Assembly (NCBI RefSeq): GCF_946479755.1
Contig: NZ_CAMLHC010000029.1
Location: 1-64,000, forward strand
DNA from: an uncultured Chitinophaga sp.
GTDB taxonomy: Bacteria; Bacteroidota; Bacteroidia; Chitinophagales; Chitinophagaceae
Direction of reading: 5' to 3'
DNA: 64,000 bases
Positions 17,692 through 25,697 of this stretch are shown piece after piece. A program made the position numbers and the translations under genes. Under the pieces are notes generated by a model. It was not told the DNA's origin. It was given only the letters and a program-made list of their open reading frames with translations, and made no database searches. How positions within the stretch are numbered: the first letter of the stretch is position 1; every line of letters begins with the position of its first letter.

Positions 17692-18261
17692 TCAAAAAGA
17701 GAAAAACTGGGAGAAGAAGAAACGGAAAGTGGCCCGCAGATGCCTGAGGGCTTTGGTAAGCTGGTTTTCGACGGTCTTTTCTGAAATGGCCATAGCAGCG
17801 GCAATTTCCTTGTTGGAGAAACCATTCTCCCGGCTCAGCTGGTACACCAGCCGGCACCGCTCGGGAAGGTCTGCCGTGGAGTGATACAGCTGTTCCTGCA
17901 ATGCTTTCAAATGATATTGTTCCTCTACCGGGGAAACACTGACAAGATCTGGTTCGAAGCCAGCCATCCGGGCCCTTTGCCGGTGATGGCGCGCCATTAC
18001 GGAATATACCTGGAACTTAATAGCGGCGGCGAGGAATGCTTTCAGGGATTGTTTAATGACGATCTCCCGGCGGCGCTTCCACAGGTCGGCAAATACGTCC
18101 TGTACAATTTCCTCTACGTCCGCCAGGCACGCCAGTTTATTGGCCGCCACAGAAAACAACAGTTTCCAGTACCGGTCATAGATCTCGTTAAATGCTGCCT
18201 CATCGCTGTTTTGCAGCAATGGCAATAACGCTTCATCAGTATAAGTGCGGTACGGCAACAT
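17692..18261 (-). CDS. ECF RNA polymerase sigma factor, FecI-like (locus 1)
   Basis: A 189-aa sigma-70-family protein. Region 2 is at about 12-80 (DEAAFNEIYDRYWKLLF, then DVEEIVQDVFADLWKRR). Region 4 is at about 125-175, with the helix-turn-helix NKEIAAAMAISEKTVENQL. It is the first gene of locus 1, followed by FecR, SusC, SusD and the hydrolase. A -7-like TATCTTTA (18295-18288, one mismatch from TAnnTTTG) lies 27 bases upstream of the ATG and is a weak promoter candidate. Its target is presumably its own locus. Confidence 0.95.
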   Translation of the reverse strand: MLPYRTYTDEALLPLLQNSDEAAFNEIYDRYWKLLFSVAANKLACLADVEEIVQDVFADLWKRRREIVIKQSLKAFLAAAIKFQVYSVMARHHRQRARMAGFEPDLVSVSPVEEQYHLKALQEQLYHSTADLPERCRLVYQLSRENGFSNKEIAAAMAISEKTVENQLTKALRHLRATFRFFFSQFFSF

Positions 18262-18333
18262 GGTTGATAAAATGGCGGCTCTTCGTTTAAAGATAAAAAA
18301 ATTACGATTCCGCCCGGGAAAATTTTGTGCCCG

Positions 18334-19389
18334 CTACTCCTTCCGGGAAAGCGGCAACACCCCAAAACTGAATACCCCCTCCCCTTTGTTGACCGGCGGT
18401 GTTTTCAGCATGTACACGATCACACCGTCTACCGGCGCCGTTATCTCCTGTAATACTTTCCCTGTAAAAGCTGTCACCGTGGCCAGCTTCATCCCTTTGC
18501 GCACCAGCATGCCGGCATAGGCAGTCGTTGTGAGAATACCGGTATGTTCACTCTTCACACTGGCCCTTTCGGTGATAACAAACGGCTGATCCGCTTTCAG
18601 CGGTTCCCCGGGCTGCATTTTCAAATGCCGCATGATACTCAGCAAAGCGGCTGTTATCATGTTCACACTTTCAGCATCCGTTTTTCCCAACCGGCCACAT
18701 TCCAGCGTCAGTGACGGGATCTCCTGCAACGCAGCCTCCCGGTTACAATACATGGCCTGTTCCCCCGGAACCAGCTTCACCGGCGCCGGCATGATCCAGT
18801 CAAACCCCGTAGCGTAAGCCATCGCACGGGAAGCAGCGGCCTGTTTACCATACTCATAATAACCGGCATACGGATGCAGGTCTTCATTGCCGTCACCGCA
18901 ATGATTGTCGACCACATAGTTACACCGGCTGAACAGATCATGCGCGATAAACCAGGCAATACGCTCGGTAACAGTGCCGTCCTGTTTGCCGGGAAAAGAC
19001 CTGTTCAGGTTCTTCCCATCGGCCGGATTGTAATAGATACTCCTTCCTGTAAACGCCTGCACATTGGCGATATGCAACACGATCACCGTTCCCCGCAACG
19101 ATGGTAAGTCCACCCTGTCCGGCAGTTGCTGCAAGGCCAGTACCGGCGTGTATTCATACCCGTGCACGCCGGCAATCAATCCTAACACCGGGCCCGGCTG
19201 CGCACCATGCAGAATGGTAAACGGCAGCCATACACTATCGCCGGTACCCGTGGCCAACGGCACTGTAAACGAAGCCCTCGTTCCCGCAGGTATCACCTGC
19301 CCTTTGAACGCAAATGCTTTGGGCTGGGCGGATGCCGCTGTGATGCCCGCCACCAAAAGCAGCATGGCAACGAAAATATTTTTTCTCAT
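18334..19389 (-). CDS. Exported succinylglutamate desuccinylase/aspartoacylase-family (M14-like) zinc hydrolase
   Basis: A 351-aa protein with a signal peptide (1-21), so it is exported, unlike cytoplasmic AstE. Zinc ligands are seen in the family order: H76 and E79 in GVHGYE, and H163 in DNHCG. NLNRSFPG at 127-134 binds substrate carboxylate in the family, and E230 in TLECG is the likely catalytic acid. The C-terminal 80 or so residues form a barrel-like beta domain. Family members remove acyl or amino-acid groups from N-acyl amino acids or peptides. It overlaps the upstream permease gene by four bases (ATGA), so it belongs to the transporter operon and may process the transported compound. 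The substrate is unknown. Confidence 0.85.
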   Translation of the reverse strand: MRKNIFVAMLLLVAGITAASAQPKAFAFKGQVIPAGTRASFTVPLATGTGDSVWLPFTILHGAQPGPVLGLIAGVHGYEYTPVLALQQLPDRVDLPSLRGTVIVLHIANVQAFTGRSIYYNPADGKNLNRSFPGKQDGTVTERIAWFIAHDLFSRCNYVVDNHCGDGNEDLHPYAGYYEYGKQAAASRAMAYATGFDWIMPAPVKLVPGEQAMYCNREAALQEIPSLTLECGRLGKTDAESVNMITAALLSIMRHLKMQPGEPLKADQPFVITERASVKSEHTGILTTTAYAGMLVRKGMKLATVTAFTGKVLQEITAPVDGVIVYMLKTPPVNKGEGVFSFGVLPLSRKE

Positions 19390-20750
19390 AAGGGTTGTTT
19401 TAATGTTTGCCTGAAATTCCTGGCGGCCATGATGCCCAGCAAAGCCGCCAGCAACAGGATGGAACCCTGGCGCCAGTCGGGCCGCTGCTCATGTGCTTCA
19501 AAATAGCGGAGGGCAAATTTGTTCCAGTCCGCCTGTGCCGTTTTACCATCGCTGAATACAAGCGGATAGAAATACAACCTTACTTCTTCATGCAACTGCT
19601 GCAGCGCCGACTGGAACTGAAGATACTGTTGCAGACCGGTACCGGCCGCCTGGTTCAGCCGCAGCGTTGTCTGGATGCCGGGCAACAGCAGGGCTGCAGC
19701 GTTGCTGAAACGTTGCCGCTGCTCCAGTTTTTCACGCATCGCTTTTGTACTGGCGGCTGCTTCGTCATCGCCCATCTGTTGCATTCCGTAGTACCAGTAC
19801 CAGCTGAAGGTCTGTGAGGAATCAAACGGGTATTTCCGGAACTGCGGGTAGTGTGCAAAAAATTTATCCATCGTCACCGACTTGTCCATGTCCCATTTTT
19901 CATGGTATCCTTCCCTTTGCCGCATCGCCGTTTCCATCGCTTCGGGCACGGGATACCGCCAGCTGGTCCAGATATTGACGAGCGCCGGCGCCAGCATGTT
20001 CAGCAACACCCAACAGGCAATCAAAGCGGCCAGGTTAAAGCCGGATGATCTTCCGTAGGATATCACCCAGCAGGACAAGGCAAACCAGAACAACAGGTAG
20101 CTGAGCAACAAAACACCTACCCATAACAAGCGTGCGTCCAGCGGCAGGCTTAAATACACTACGGCAGATAACAGCAGCAACAGGGCCACACCCAGCACCG
20201 ATGCTACCCTTACCAGCAGTTTACGCCGTATGAGCCGCTGCGGGTGGTCTGCCTGCGCATGGATGATACGCCATACGCCCGACTCCTGCTCTGCAGACAG
20301 TACGTTGTAGGTAAAAGCGATGATCACCAGGGGGAACAGGAAAACAAATACAAACGCCAGGTCTATATTGCCGTACAGCAGGCTCACAGGATTGTTCAGG
20401 TCCGTATCATACATCTGTCCCTGTAACCCCAGCATGCTCACGGTAAGCATGACCGGGTTGATATCCCGCTGACCGGTAGCAAAAGCCGCCCAGGGGTCTG
20501 GCTGGTTCACCAGCGTATACTTGTTGTGGTATAACATCAGCCCCAATTCGTTCCCGAAATAACGCAGGTTGCGTTGGGTGTTTTTCGGCTGCAATACCGC
20601 GGCCTTTTGTATCACCGATCGTTGTTTGTCGATAAAGGATTTACCGAGATACAATCCCGCCGCACCACTCAGCAACAATATCAACACACCCCACCACGCG
20701 GCTTTGGTCCTGAAAAAAAGTATAAACTCAAACTGATATAATCTTTTCAT
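19386..20750 (-). CDS. ABC-2-type permease, DUF3526-like (second of two)
   Basis: A 454-aa membrane protein of the NosY-like class. A first membrane helix (about 17-35) precedes a large extracytoplasmic loop. Five or so helices follow (near 130-260, with AFVFVFLFPLVIIAFTYNVLSAEQESG as the usual ABC-2 block). A second large loop (about 265-420) and a last helix near residue 430 complete it. It shares layout and motifs with the preceding permease (SAEQESGVWRII here, AGERESGTLKIL there), so the two probably arose by duplication and form a heterodimer with the ATPase at 24507. Transport direction is not known; NosY-type permeases usually export or remodel. Confidence 0.85.
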   Translation of the reverse strand: MKRLYQFEFILFFRTKAAWWGVLILLLSGAAGLYLGKSFIDKQRSVIQKAAVLQPKNTQRNLRYFGNELGLMLYHNKYTLVNQPDPWAAFATGQRDINPVMLTVSMLGLQGQMYDTDLNNPVSLLYGNIDLAFVFVFLFPLVIIAFTYNVLSAEQESGVWRIIHAQADHPQRLIRRKLLVRVASVLGVALLLLLSAVVYLSLPLDARLLWVGVLLLSYLLFWFALSCWVISYGRSSGFNLAALIACWVLLNMLAPALVNIWTSWRYPVPEAMETAMRQREGYHEKWDMDKSVTMDKFFAHYPQFRKYPFDSSQTFSWYWYYGMQQMGDDEAAASTKAMREKLEQRQRFSNAAALLLPGIQTTLRLNQAAGTGLQQYLQFQSALQQLHEEVRLYFYPLVFSDGKTAQADWNKFALRYFEAHEQRPDWRQGSILLLAALLGIMAARNFRQTLKQPL

Positions 20751-20760
20751 TTTTCCACAT

Positions 20761-22203
20761 TTAAAGGGTCTTTGCCCATTTGGAGGCAGTCAATAATCCG
20801 GCGGCGATCAGTCCCAGCCAGCAAACCAGCGCCAGGACAGTGCTTACCTGGTCCTGCAACACCGCTCCTGCCGCATTGAAACGGTACTTGAAGTCCGGCA
20901 TTTCCGCCCAGTGATCATGACTAATGACCGCCGGTTTATCGGTAGGCGCCGGCTTTTCGTTACCGATGTATTCCATCTGTAAACGGTTCATCCGTTGTGC
21001 CAGCTGATACCTGTATGCTTCGGCCTGTTCCTGGAAACTGGCATAGGTTGCGAAGTCAGCTGCTGTTAATGCCATGGACAAGTTCCGGATAGACAGGTAA
21101 GGGTTGACATAACCGGCTGCTACGGTAAAGCTGTTTTGTTGCCGGTAAATTTTTGTTAGCCGGCGCAGATGGTCTGCATAAATACCCGCAGATATTTTCT
21201 CTCCTTCCGCCATCACGTATCCGCCGTAGTTAAACGGAAGGTCTTTGACGTCCTTCACCTGATACTTTTGCAGCACCGCTGCTTTCATACCAGCATAGTG
21301 CGGGTCGTCCGGGTTGTGGCTATCGCCCTGTTTATGCAGGTCTTCTTCGATGGCTGCCGCAAATTCTATTTTTGAAGGGGCCGGATAGATGTTGGCGCCG
21401 GCCGCCTGCGTCAACCGGGGTAAGATGACCAGGAAGAAGATCCAGCTGCCCAGTAATATCGTCAGCGCTCCCTTGCTGCTGCGGCTCACCGCAGATACCA
21501 ATACGGTAATACCGGCGCAGATGGCGAAATAAACCGCATAGGCGATCAGCAACAGTAACAGCCGCAGGGCAGCGTCGGCAGCAATCTGTCCCTGGCTCAG
21601 TACCACCCATAACACGATGGTCAGTACTATTACCGGCAGGAAGAGGGTAAAGCTGACGGCAATAATACCAAGGGTTTTACCGATCATGAGCTGGCGCCAG
21701 CTAACGCCCTGGCATAAAAGTATCTTTAGCGTGCCCGACTCCCGTTCTCCGGCGATGGCGTTATATCCCAGGAAAAAAATCAGTAACGGCACCAGCAGCT
21801 GCAGTACCATCGCTACGCTCATCTCACCGAAACGCAGCGTGCCATTGGAGAAGCCGGCTTCGCTGAAATTGACGGTGTTCTGCTTGTGCGCTTCCAGGAA
21901 AACAGATACGCCGGAAAAACTCTCTATGCCGAAGTCAAAAAAACTGAGCGGATGTTTATCGCGGAAAACGAGGTAGCCGTAGTGCGCCATGCGATGCGGA
22001 TGTTTATCCGGCTTGGACACCCATTTCTCGCGTACCGCTTTGCTGTATTGCAGCCGTTGCTGTTGCTGCGTTTGATAGTGCTGCCAGCCTATCCAGGTGG
22101 CTACGCACAAAGTAATTCCCAGTAAAACCGTCAGCCAGAACGATGCCTTGTTCTGGAGGATGGTTTTCCAGGTTTGACGGGCGATCAGTAAGATGGTCTG
22201 CAT
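20761..22203 (-). CDS. ABC-2-type permease, DUF3526-like (first of two)
   Basis: A 480-aa integral membrane protein. It has one N-terminal helix (about 20-40), an extracytoplasmic loop, then a helical block beginning near 130 (MVLQLLVPLLIFFLGYNAIAGERESG) with four to five helices to about 265. A large charged loop (280-440) and a C-terminal helix follow. The GERESGTLKILLCQGVSW stretch is the coupling-helix region of ABC-2 permeases. The gene starts one base after the TonB receptor stop and is followed 10 bases later by the second permease, so the operon is very tight. The paired large periplasmic loops suggest contact with another periplasmic or outer-membrane component, possibly the receptor. 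Confidence 0.85.
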   Translation of the reverse strand: MQTILLIARQTWKTILQNKASFWLTVLLGITLCVATWIGWQHYQTQQQQRLQYSKAVREKWVSKPDKHPHRMAHYGYLVFRDKHPLSFFDFGIESFSGVSVFLEAHKQNTVNFSEAGFSNGTLRFGEMSVAMVLQLLVPLLIFFLGYNAIAGERESGTLKILLCQGVSWRQLMIGKTLGIIAVSFTLFLPVIVLTIVLWVVLSQGQIAADAALRLLLLLIAYAVYFAICAGITVLVSAVSRSSKGALTILLGSWIFFLVILPRLTQAAGANIYPAPSKIEFAAAIEEDLHKQGDSHNPDDPHYAGMKAAVLQKYQVKDVKDLPFNYGGYVMAEGEKISAGIYADHLRRLTKIYRQQNSFTVAAGYVNPYLSIRNLSMALTAADFATYASFQEQAEAYRYQLAQRMNRLQMEYIGNEKPAPTDKPAVISHDHWAEMPDFKYRFNAAGAVLQDQVSTVLALVCWLGLIAAGLLTASKWAKTL

Positions 22204-22204
22204 A

Positions 22205-24496
22205 TCAGAATTTATAGGTTACGTTAAACATCACATTCCTGGGCGTACCGGGAAACAGGCGCAGGTAATTCTGCGCACCTACCCAATACGTCTGATCGAA
22301 AACATTATTTACGTTTACCGCCAGCTGCACTTTAGACTGTGGCGGGGTGTAATAAAGGGCCACGTCTGCGACGGTATAAGCAGGAATAATAAAATCCCTT
22401 GTATACCAGGGTAGTTTAGAACCGCTGTATTGTACGCCGGCTCCTATCCCTATGCCCTGCAGTACTTTGACGCCCCGCATGTTGTAGCGGGTCCAGACGG
22501 CGGCGGCATGTTGCGGCGTATTCTGCACGCGGGTGCCCTTCAGTTTGGGATCGTTGTCATCGGTGATCACGGCATCAATGTAACTGTAGCCGGCATTGAA
22601 CTGCCAGTTCTCCATCACATAACCCGATGCCTCCACTTCAATACCCCGGCTGCGTTGTGCGCCGCGTTCTATCAGTTTGTTCACATCTGCCGGGTCGTTG
22701 GCGTTCATCAGCAGGTTTTTCTGATGGATCTCAAAGGCCGCCATGTTGACTTGTAGTTTATCGTTCAGCCAGCTGGATTTAATACCGATCTCTTTGAGAT
22801 CGCTTTCCAGCGGTTTGAAGTTGGCCCCGGCCGGCGGCGGCACTACCACCAGTGTAGCAGTGTTGCCTTGCGGCTGGTAGCCGCGCAGATAAGTACCATA
22901 GACATTGATATGGGAAGTAGCTTCCCAGGTGAGGCCCACACGGGGAATCAACTGCTGGTGGGATATCTTCGTCTGGTTAGCTTGTTGGTACTGGTTATAG
23001 TCTTCGTACCATTCCTGCCGCAGCCCAAGGGTCAGCAACAGTTTGCCATACCGGACCTGGTCCTGCAACCACACACCGTTAACGAGATAATAAGCGGGCG
23101 GGATCTCATTTTTAGCAAAGATGTATTCATTCAGATTAGCTACGAAATACCCTGGCCGGGCGAGGTCAAAATGCGGCACGTTGGGCACCGGCATCGTCAC
23201 ACCGTTGACGGTTTTGAGAAGGTATCCTTCTTTTTTGGCGGGATCGTATTTAGGAGTGATGGTACCGTCTTTCAGGCGGTAGCCGGCAGCGCTGTTTTCG
23301 CCGCCACCCCTGTACTTACGGGTGCTTATCCTGTCATAGCCCAGTACCAGCTTATGTTCCAGCGGACCGGTATTTTGTTTAACGGTGAAGTATATGCTGA
23401 GATTGTCGGTGTTCCAGCGTTGCTGCCGGATGACGGCGCGCATACCTGCCAGCGTGGGAATAGCGGCGCCGTTTTCATCCACCGCAAAAGCGTTGGTGGT
23501 ACGGTGCTCCTGTAAGTCTTCATCCCAGGTTTGTTTCATGTATGCAACGTTGAAGCCGACCTTCTCTGAAAAGGAATGGGAGAAATTAGCCATCAGCATC
23601 AGGTCCCGGGTATTGAAGTGGTCGTTGCTGCTGCCCATGTTAAAATTGATGCCGGTGCTGTTCAGATCTGTTTTACCGGCAATGGCGCCGAAAATGGCCT
23701 GTCCCCTGTCGAGGCGGGTATTGTTATTGGTCATTACCATCTCTACGTTCAGGCTGGTGCCCGCCGCTGGCACATACGAAAAGGACGGCGCTACCAGGAG
23801 CGCTTTCCGGTACTGCATGTCGCGGAAACTCTTGCTATCTTCATAGCCTACGTTGAGCCGGTACAGTAAGGTCTTTTCTTTGTTCAGCGGACCGGTAAAG
23901 TCCAGTGCGCCGCGAATGGTGCTGAAGCTGCCTGCCGAGATGCTGACTTCTTTACGGTCTTCTTTCAGCGGCTTTTTCGTGACCAGGTTGATGCTTCCGC
24001 CCGGATCTACACTGGAGAACATAGCGCTGGCGGGGCCTTTGATGACTTCCACGCGTTCCAGGTGATTAGTCAGCGGCTGGGTGAAAAAGTATTGGCGGGT
24101 ACGCATCCCGTTGATGATGGTACCTTCTTCGTTCTGACTGATACCGCGGATGGCAAACTGGTTATAGAAACTGCTTTGTGAAACGCCCGTTACTGTTTTA
24201 ACGGCGTCCGTCAGCGTAAAGGCTTGCCGGTCGGCAATTAATTCCTTCGACACCGTAGAGATAGCCTGCGGGATGTTTTTATTTAAAGTGGCAATTTTAG
24301 TAGCGGAAAAAGAATAGTCGCTGAAATATTTACGGGCGCGGGTACCCATTACTTCCACTGTCTGCAGCGCTTCTTTAGAAGTGTGAATAATAGTGGTGTC
24401 TGCCGGTTGCTGCGCATAGGCAGACAGTACGGACAAAAATCCCGCGCAGCATAAACCGGTCAGTTTATACTGGTATGGCAGTGTGAAAATCTTCAC
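22205..24496 (-). CDS. TonB-dependent siderophore/metallophore-type receptor in the ABC operon
   Basis: A 763-aa outer-membrane receptor starting at GTG (no in-frame ATG nearby). The signal peptide spans 1-29 (SAYAQQ). The plug at about 55-165 includes VEVMGTRARKYFSDYSFSATK, RGISQNEEG and VEVIKGPASAMFSSVDPGGSINLVTKKP. This DPGG form is typical of siderophore receptors rather than SusC proteins. The barrel ends FNVTYKF. No carboxypeptidase-like domain is present. It sits between an ABC ATPase (10 bases away) and an ABC permease (1 base away). Receptors embedded this way in an ABC-2 operon are unusual, since receptors are normally paired with FecCD-type importers. The ligand is unknown. Confidence 0.92.
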   Translation of the reverse strand: MKIFTLPYQYKLTGLCCAGFLSVLSAYAQQPADTTIIHTSKEALQTVEVMGTRARKYFSDYSFSATKIATLNKNIPQAISTVSKELIADRQAFTLTDAVKTVTGVSQSSFYNQFAIRGISQNEEGTIINGMRTRQYFFTQPLTNHLERVEVIKGPASAMFSSVDPGGSINLVTKKPLKEDRKEVSISAGSFSTIRGALDFTGPLNKEKTLLYRLNVGYEDSKSFRDMQYRKALLVAPSFSYVPAAGTSLNVEMVMTNNNTRLDRGQAIFGAIAGKTDLNSTGINFNMGSSNDHFNTRDLMLMANFSHSFSEKVGFNVAYMKQTWDEDLQEHRTTNAFAVDENGAAIPTLAGMRAVIRQQRWNTDNLSIYFTVKQNTGPLEHKLVLGYDRISTRKYRGGGENSAAGYRLKDGTITPKYDPAKKEGYLLKTVNGVTMPVPNVPHFDLARPGYFVANLNEYIFAKNEIPPAYYLVNGVWLQDQVRYGKLLLTLGLRQEWYEDYNQYQQANQTKISHQQLIPRVGLTWEATSHINVYGTYLRGYQPQGNTATLVVVPPPAGANFKPLESDLKEIGIKSSWLNDKLQVNMAAFEIHQKNLLMNANDPADVNKLIERGAQRSRGIEVEASGYVMENWQFNAGYSYIDAVITDDNDPKLKGTRVQNTPQHAAAVWTRYNMRGVKVLQGIGIGAGVQYSGSKLPWYTRDFIIPAYTVADVALYYTPPQSKVQLAVNVNNVFDQTYWVGAQNYLRLFPGTPRNVMFNVTYKF

Positions 24497-24506
24497 GGAA
24501 AAATGT

Positions 24507-25202
24507 TTAAATAGTTTGCAGATACAGTTGTTGCAGGTCGTTCGCGTTAATGTCGGCGGCTTTTACAGTGTGTACCAGCTGTCCCTGGCGCATGATGCCG
24601 ATGTGTGTTCCCAAAGTCACCGCATTGAAGATGTCATGTGTAGCCATGAGTACTGATGTACCCTGCTTGCCCAGCTGCAGCACCAACGAGGTAAACTCGT
24701 CCGTCGCTCTCGGATCGAGACCGCTGGTGGGCTCGTCCATTAAAATGGCCTTTGCATTTTTGGCCAGGGCAATGGCGATGCCTACTTTCTGGCGCATACC
24801 TTTACTGAATCCGCTCAGCGGCCGGTGATGCGCATCTGCCTGTAAACCGCACTGGGAAAGGAAGGCGGCCAGTTCGCCTTTGCGGCAGGTTACCCCTGCC
24901 AGCCGGCTGAAATAGTCCAGGTTTTCCATGGCGGTCATCTGGCCGTACAGCATCACCACTTCCGGGATATAGGCGATGTCCCGGCGGGTAGTCACTGCGC
25001 CGGGAACGACTTCCTTGCCGTTCACCAGCGCGCGGCCGGAGGTGGGAGCGGTGAATCCCAGGAACAGGTTGATGGTGGTGGTTTTACCGGCACCATTCTG
25101 TCCGAGTAAGCAAAAAACCTCTCCCGGCTTTACTTCGAGGTCCAGGTTTTGCAGCGCCTTAAAGGAACTATATTCTTTCGATAATGAAATTGCTTGCAGC
25201 AT
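24507..25202 (-). CDS. ABC transporter ATP-binding protein for the two DUF3526-like permeases
   Basis: A 231-aa ATPase. The start at 25202 (MLQAISLSKEY) is chosen because the longer frame begins with TTG and adds a non-homologous 32-residue leader. Walker A is at 34-42 (GQNGAGKTT), the signature is LSGFSKGMRQK near 130, and Walker B is ILMDEPTSGLDP near 155, followed by the switch His in ATHD. This CcmA/NosF-like class powers ABC-2 permeases. It lies 76 bases after the His-rich protein gene and 10 bases before the TonB receptor. It would energise the permease pair from the cytoplasm. Confidence 0.93.
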   Translation of the reverse strand: MLQAISLSKEYSSFKALQNLDLEVKPGEVFCLLGQNGAGKTTTINLFLGFTAPTSGRALVNGKEVVPGAVTTRRDIAYIPEVVMLYGQMTAMENLDYFSRLAGVTCRKGELAAFLSQCGLQADAHHRPLSGFSKGMRQKVGIAIALAKNAKAILMDEPTSGLDPRATDEFTSLVLQLGKQGTSVLMATHDIFNAVTLGTHIGIMRQGQLVHTVKAADINANDLQQLYLQTI

Positions 25203-25278
25203 AAGTCTTGTGATGACACAGGTGAGTACATGCCCCATAACGGTACAGGGCCGGTGTTTGTCAATGAAATAAGGAGGA

Positions 25279-25605
25279 TTATACAAAGGTAGCTGCAAGG
25301 CTGGGCGGACCCTTGTTCGTATAGGCTAAAGCGTAGGTAGTATACAGCGGTGTGCTGAGGCACTCAAAATGGACAAAGTGTAAGGCATCCGGCAGGGCAG
25401 GCGACAGCTCCGGTAAAAGAAACGGTTCATGGCCCTGGTGGTTGACCAGTTCGCAGATATGACATGCTTTTACGGTGGCATAAACTTTTGCCGTCCCGTT
25501 CGTATAACTGCATTCATGCAGCTGCCGGTAATGGTGATGATGCAGCAGTCCCACTACCTGCGGTGCTATAAACCATAGCAGCAGCAGGAGCGCTTTTATT
25601 CTCAT
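25279..25605 (-). CDS. Small His/Cys-rich membrane-anchored or periplasmic protein, 108 aa
   Basis: The first gene of the transporter operon; the ATG at 25605 places a hydrophobic signal-anchor segment (about 1-20, KALLLLLWFIAPQVVGLL) at the N-terminus. Immediately after it come HHHH and YRQLHEC. A second cluster is ACHICELVNHQGHE, and a third is FVHFEC. The four His, CxxC-like and HxxH-type groups suggest metal binding in the periplasm. No named family is recognised. It may be a metal chaperone or sensor for the neighbouring receptor and ABC genes. An upstream ATG at 25632 is also possible. Confidence 0.65.
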   Translation of the reverse strand: MRIKALLLLLWFIAPQVVGLLHHHHYRQLHECSYTNGTAKVYATVKACHICELVNHQGHEPFLLPELSPALPDALHFVHFECLSTPLYTTYALAYTNKGPPSLAATFV

Positions 25606-25671
25606 CAGCGATATGTCCCGGTTCCGGCGCATTCTGTGTAAACAGCCTGCAAATTATGCAATAATTTTTAA

Positions 25672-25690
25672 ATCGCAACATAGTTGCAAT
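25672..25690. promoter_or_regulatory. 19-bp dyad upstream of the TonB/ABC operon
   Basis: Two 8-base arms around a 3-base spacer (ATCGCAAC-ATA-GTTGCAAT) with one mismatch, in AT-rich DNA 67 bases upstream of the first start codon. Size and symmetry suit a dimeric repressor, and a Fur-family metal regulator is one possibility given the metal-ligand-rich first gene. It also lies 8 bases beyond the cstA gene, but as a terminator it would be weak. Confidence 0.45.
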
Positions 25691-25697
25691 TTTAAAA

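Noticed and set aside
25672..25690. Terminator of cstA
   Set aside because: The stem is short and the following T run poor. Its symmetry and its position before the His/Cys-rich gene fit an operator better.
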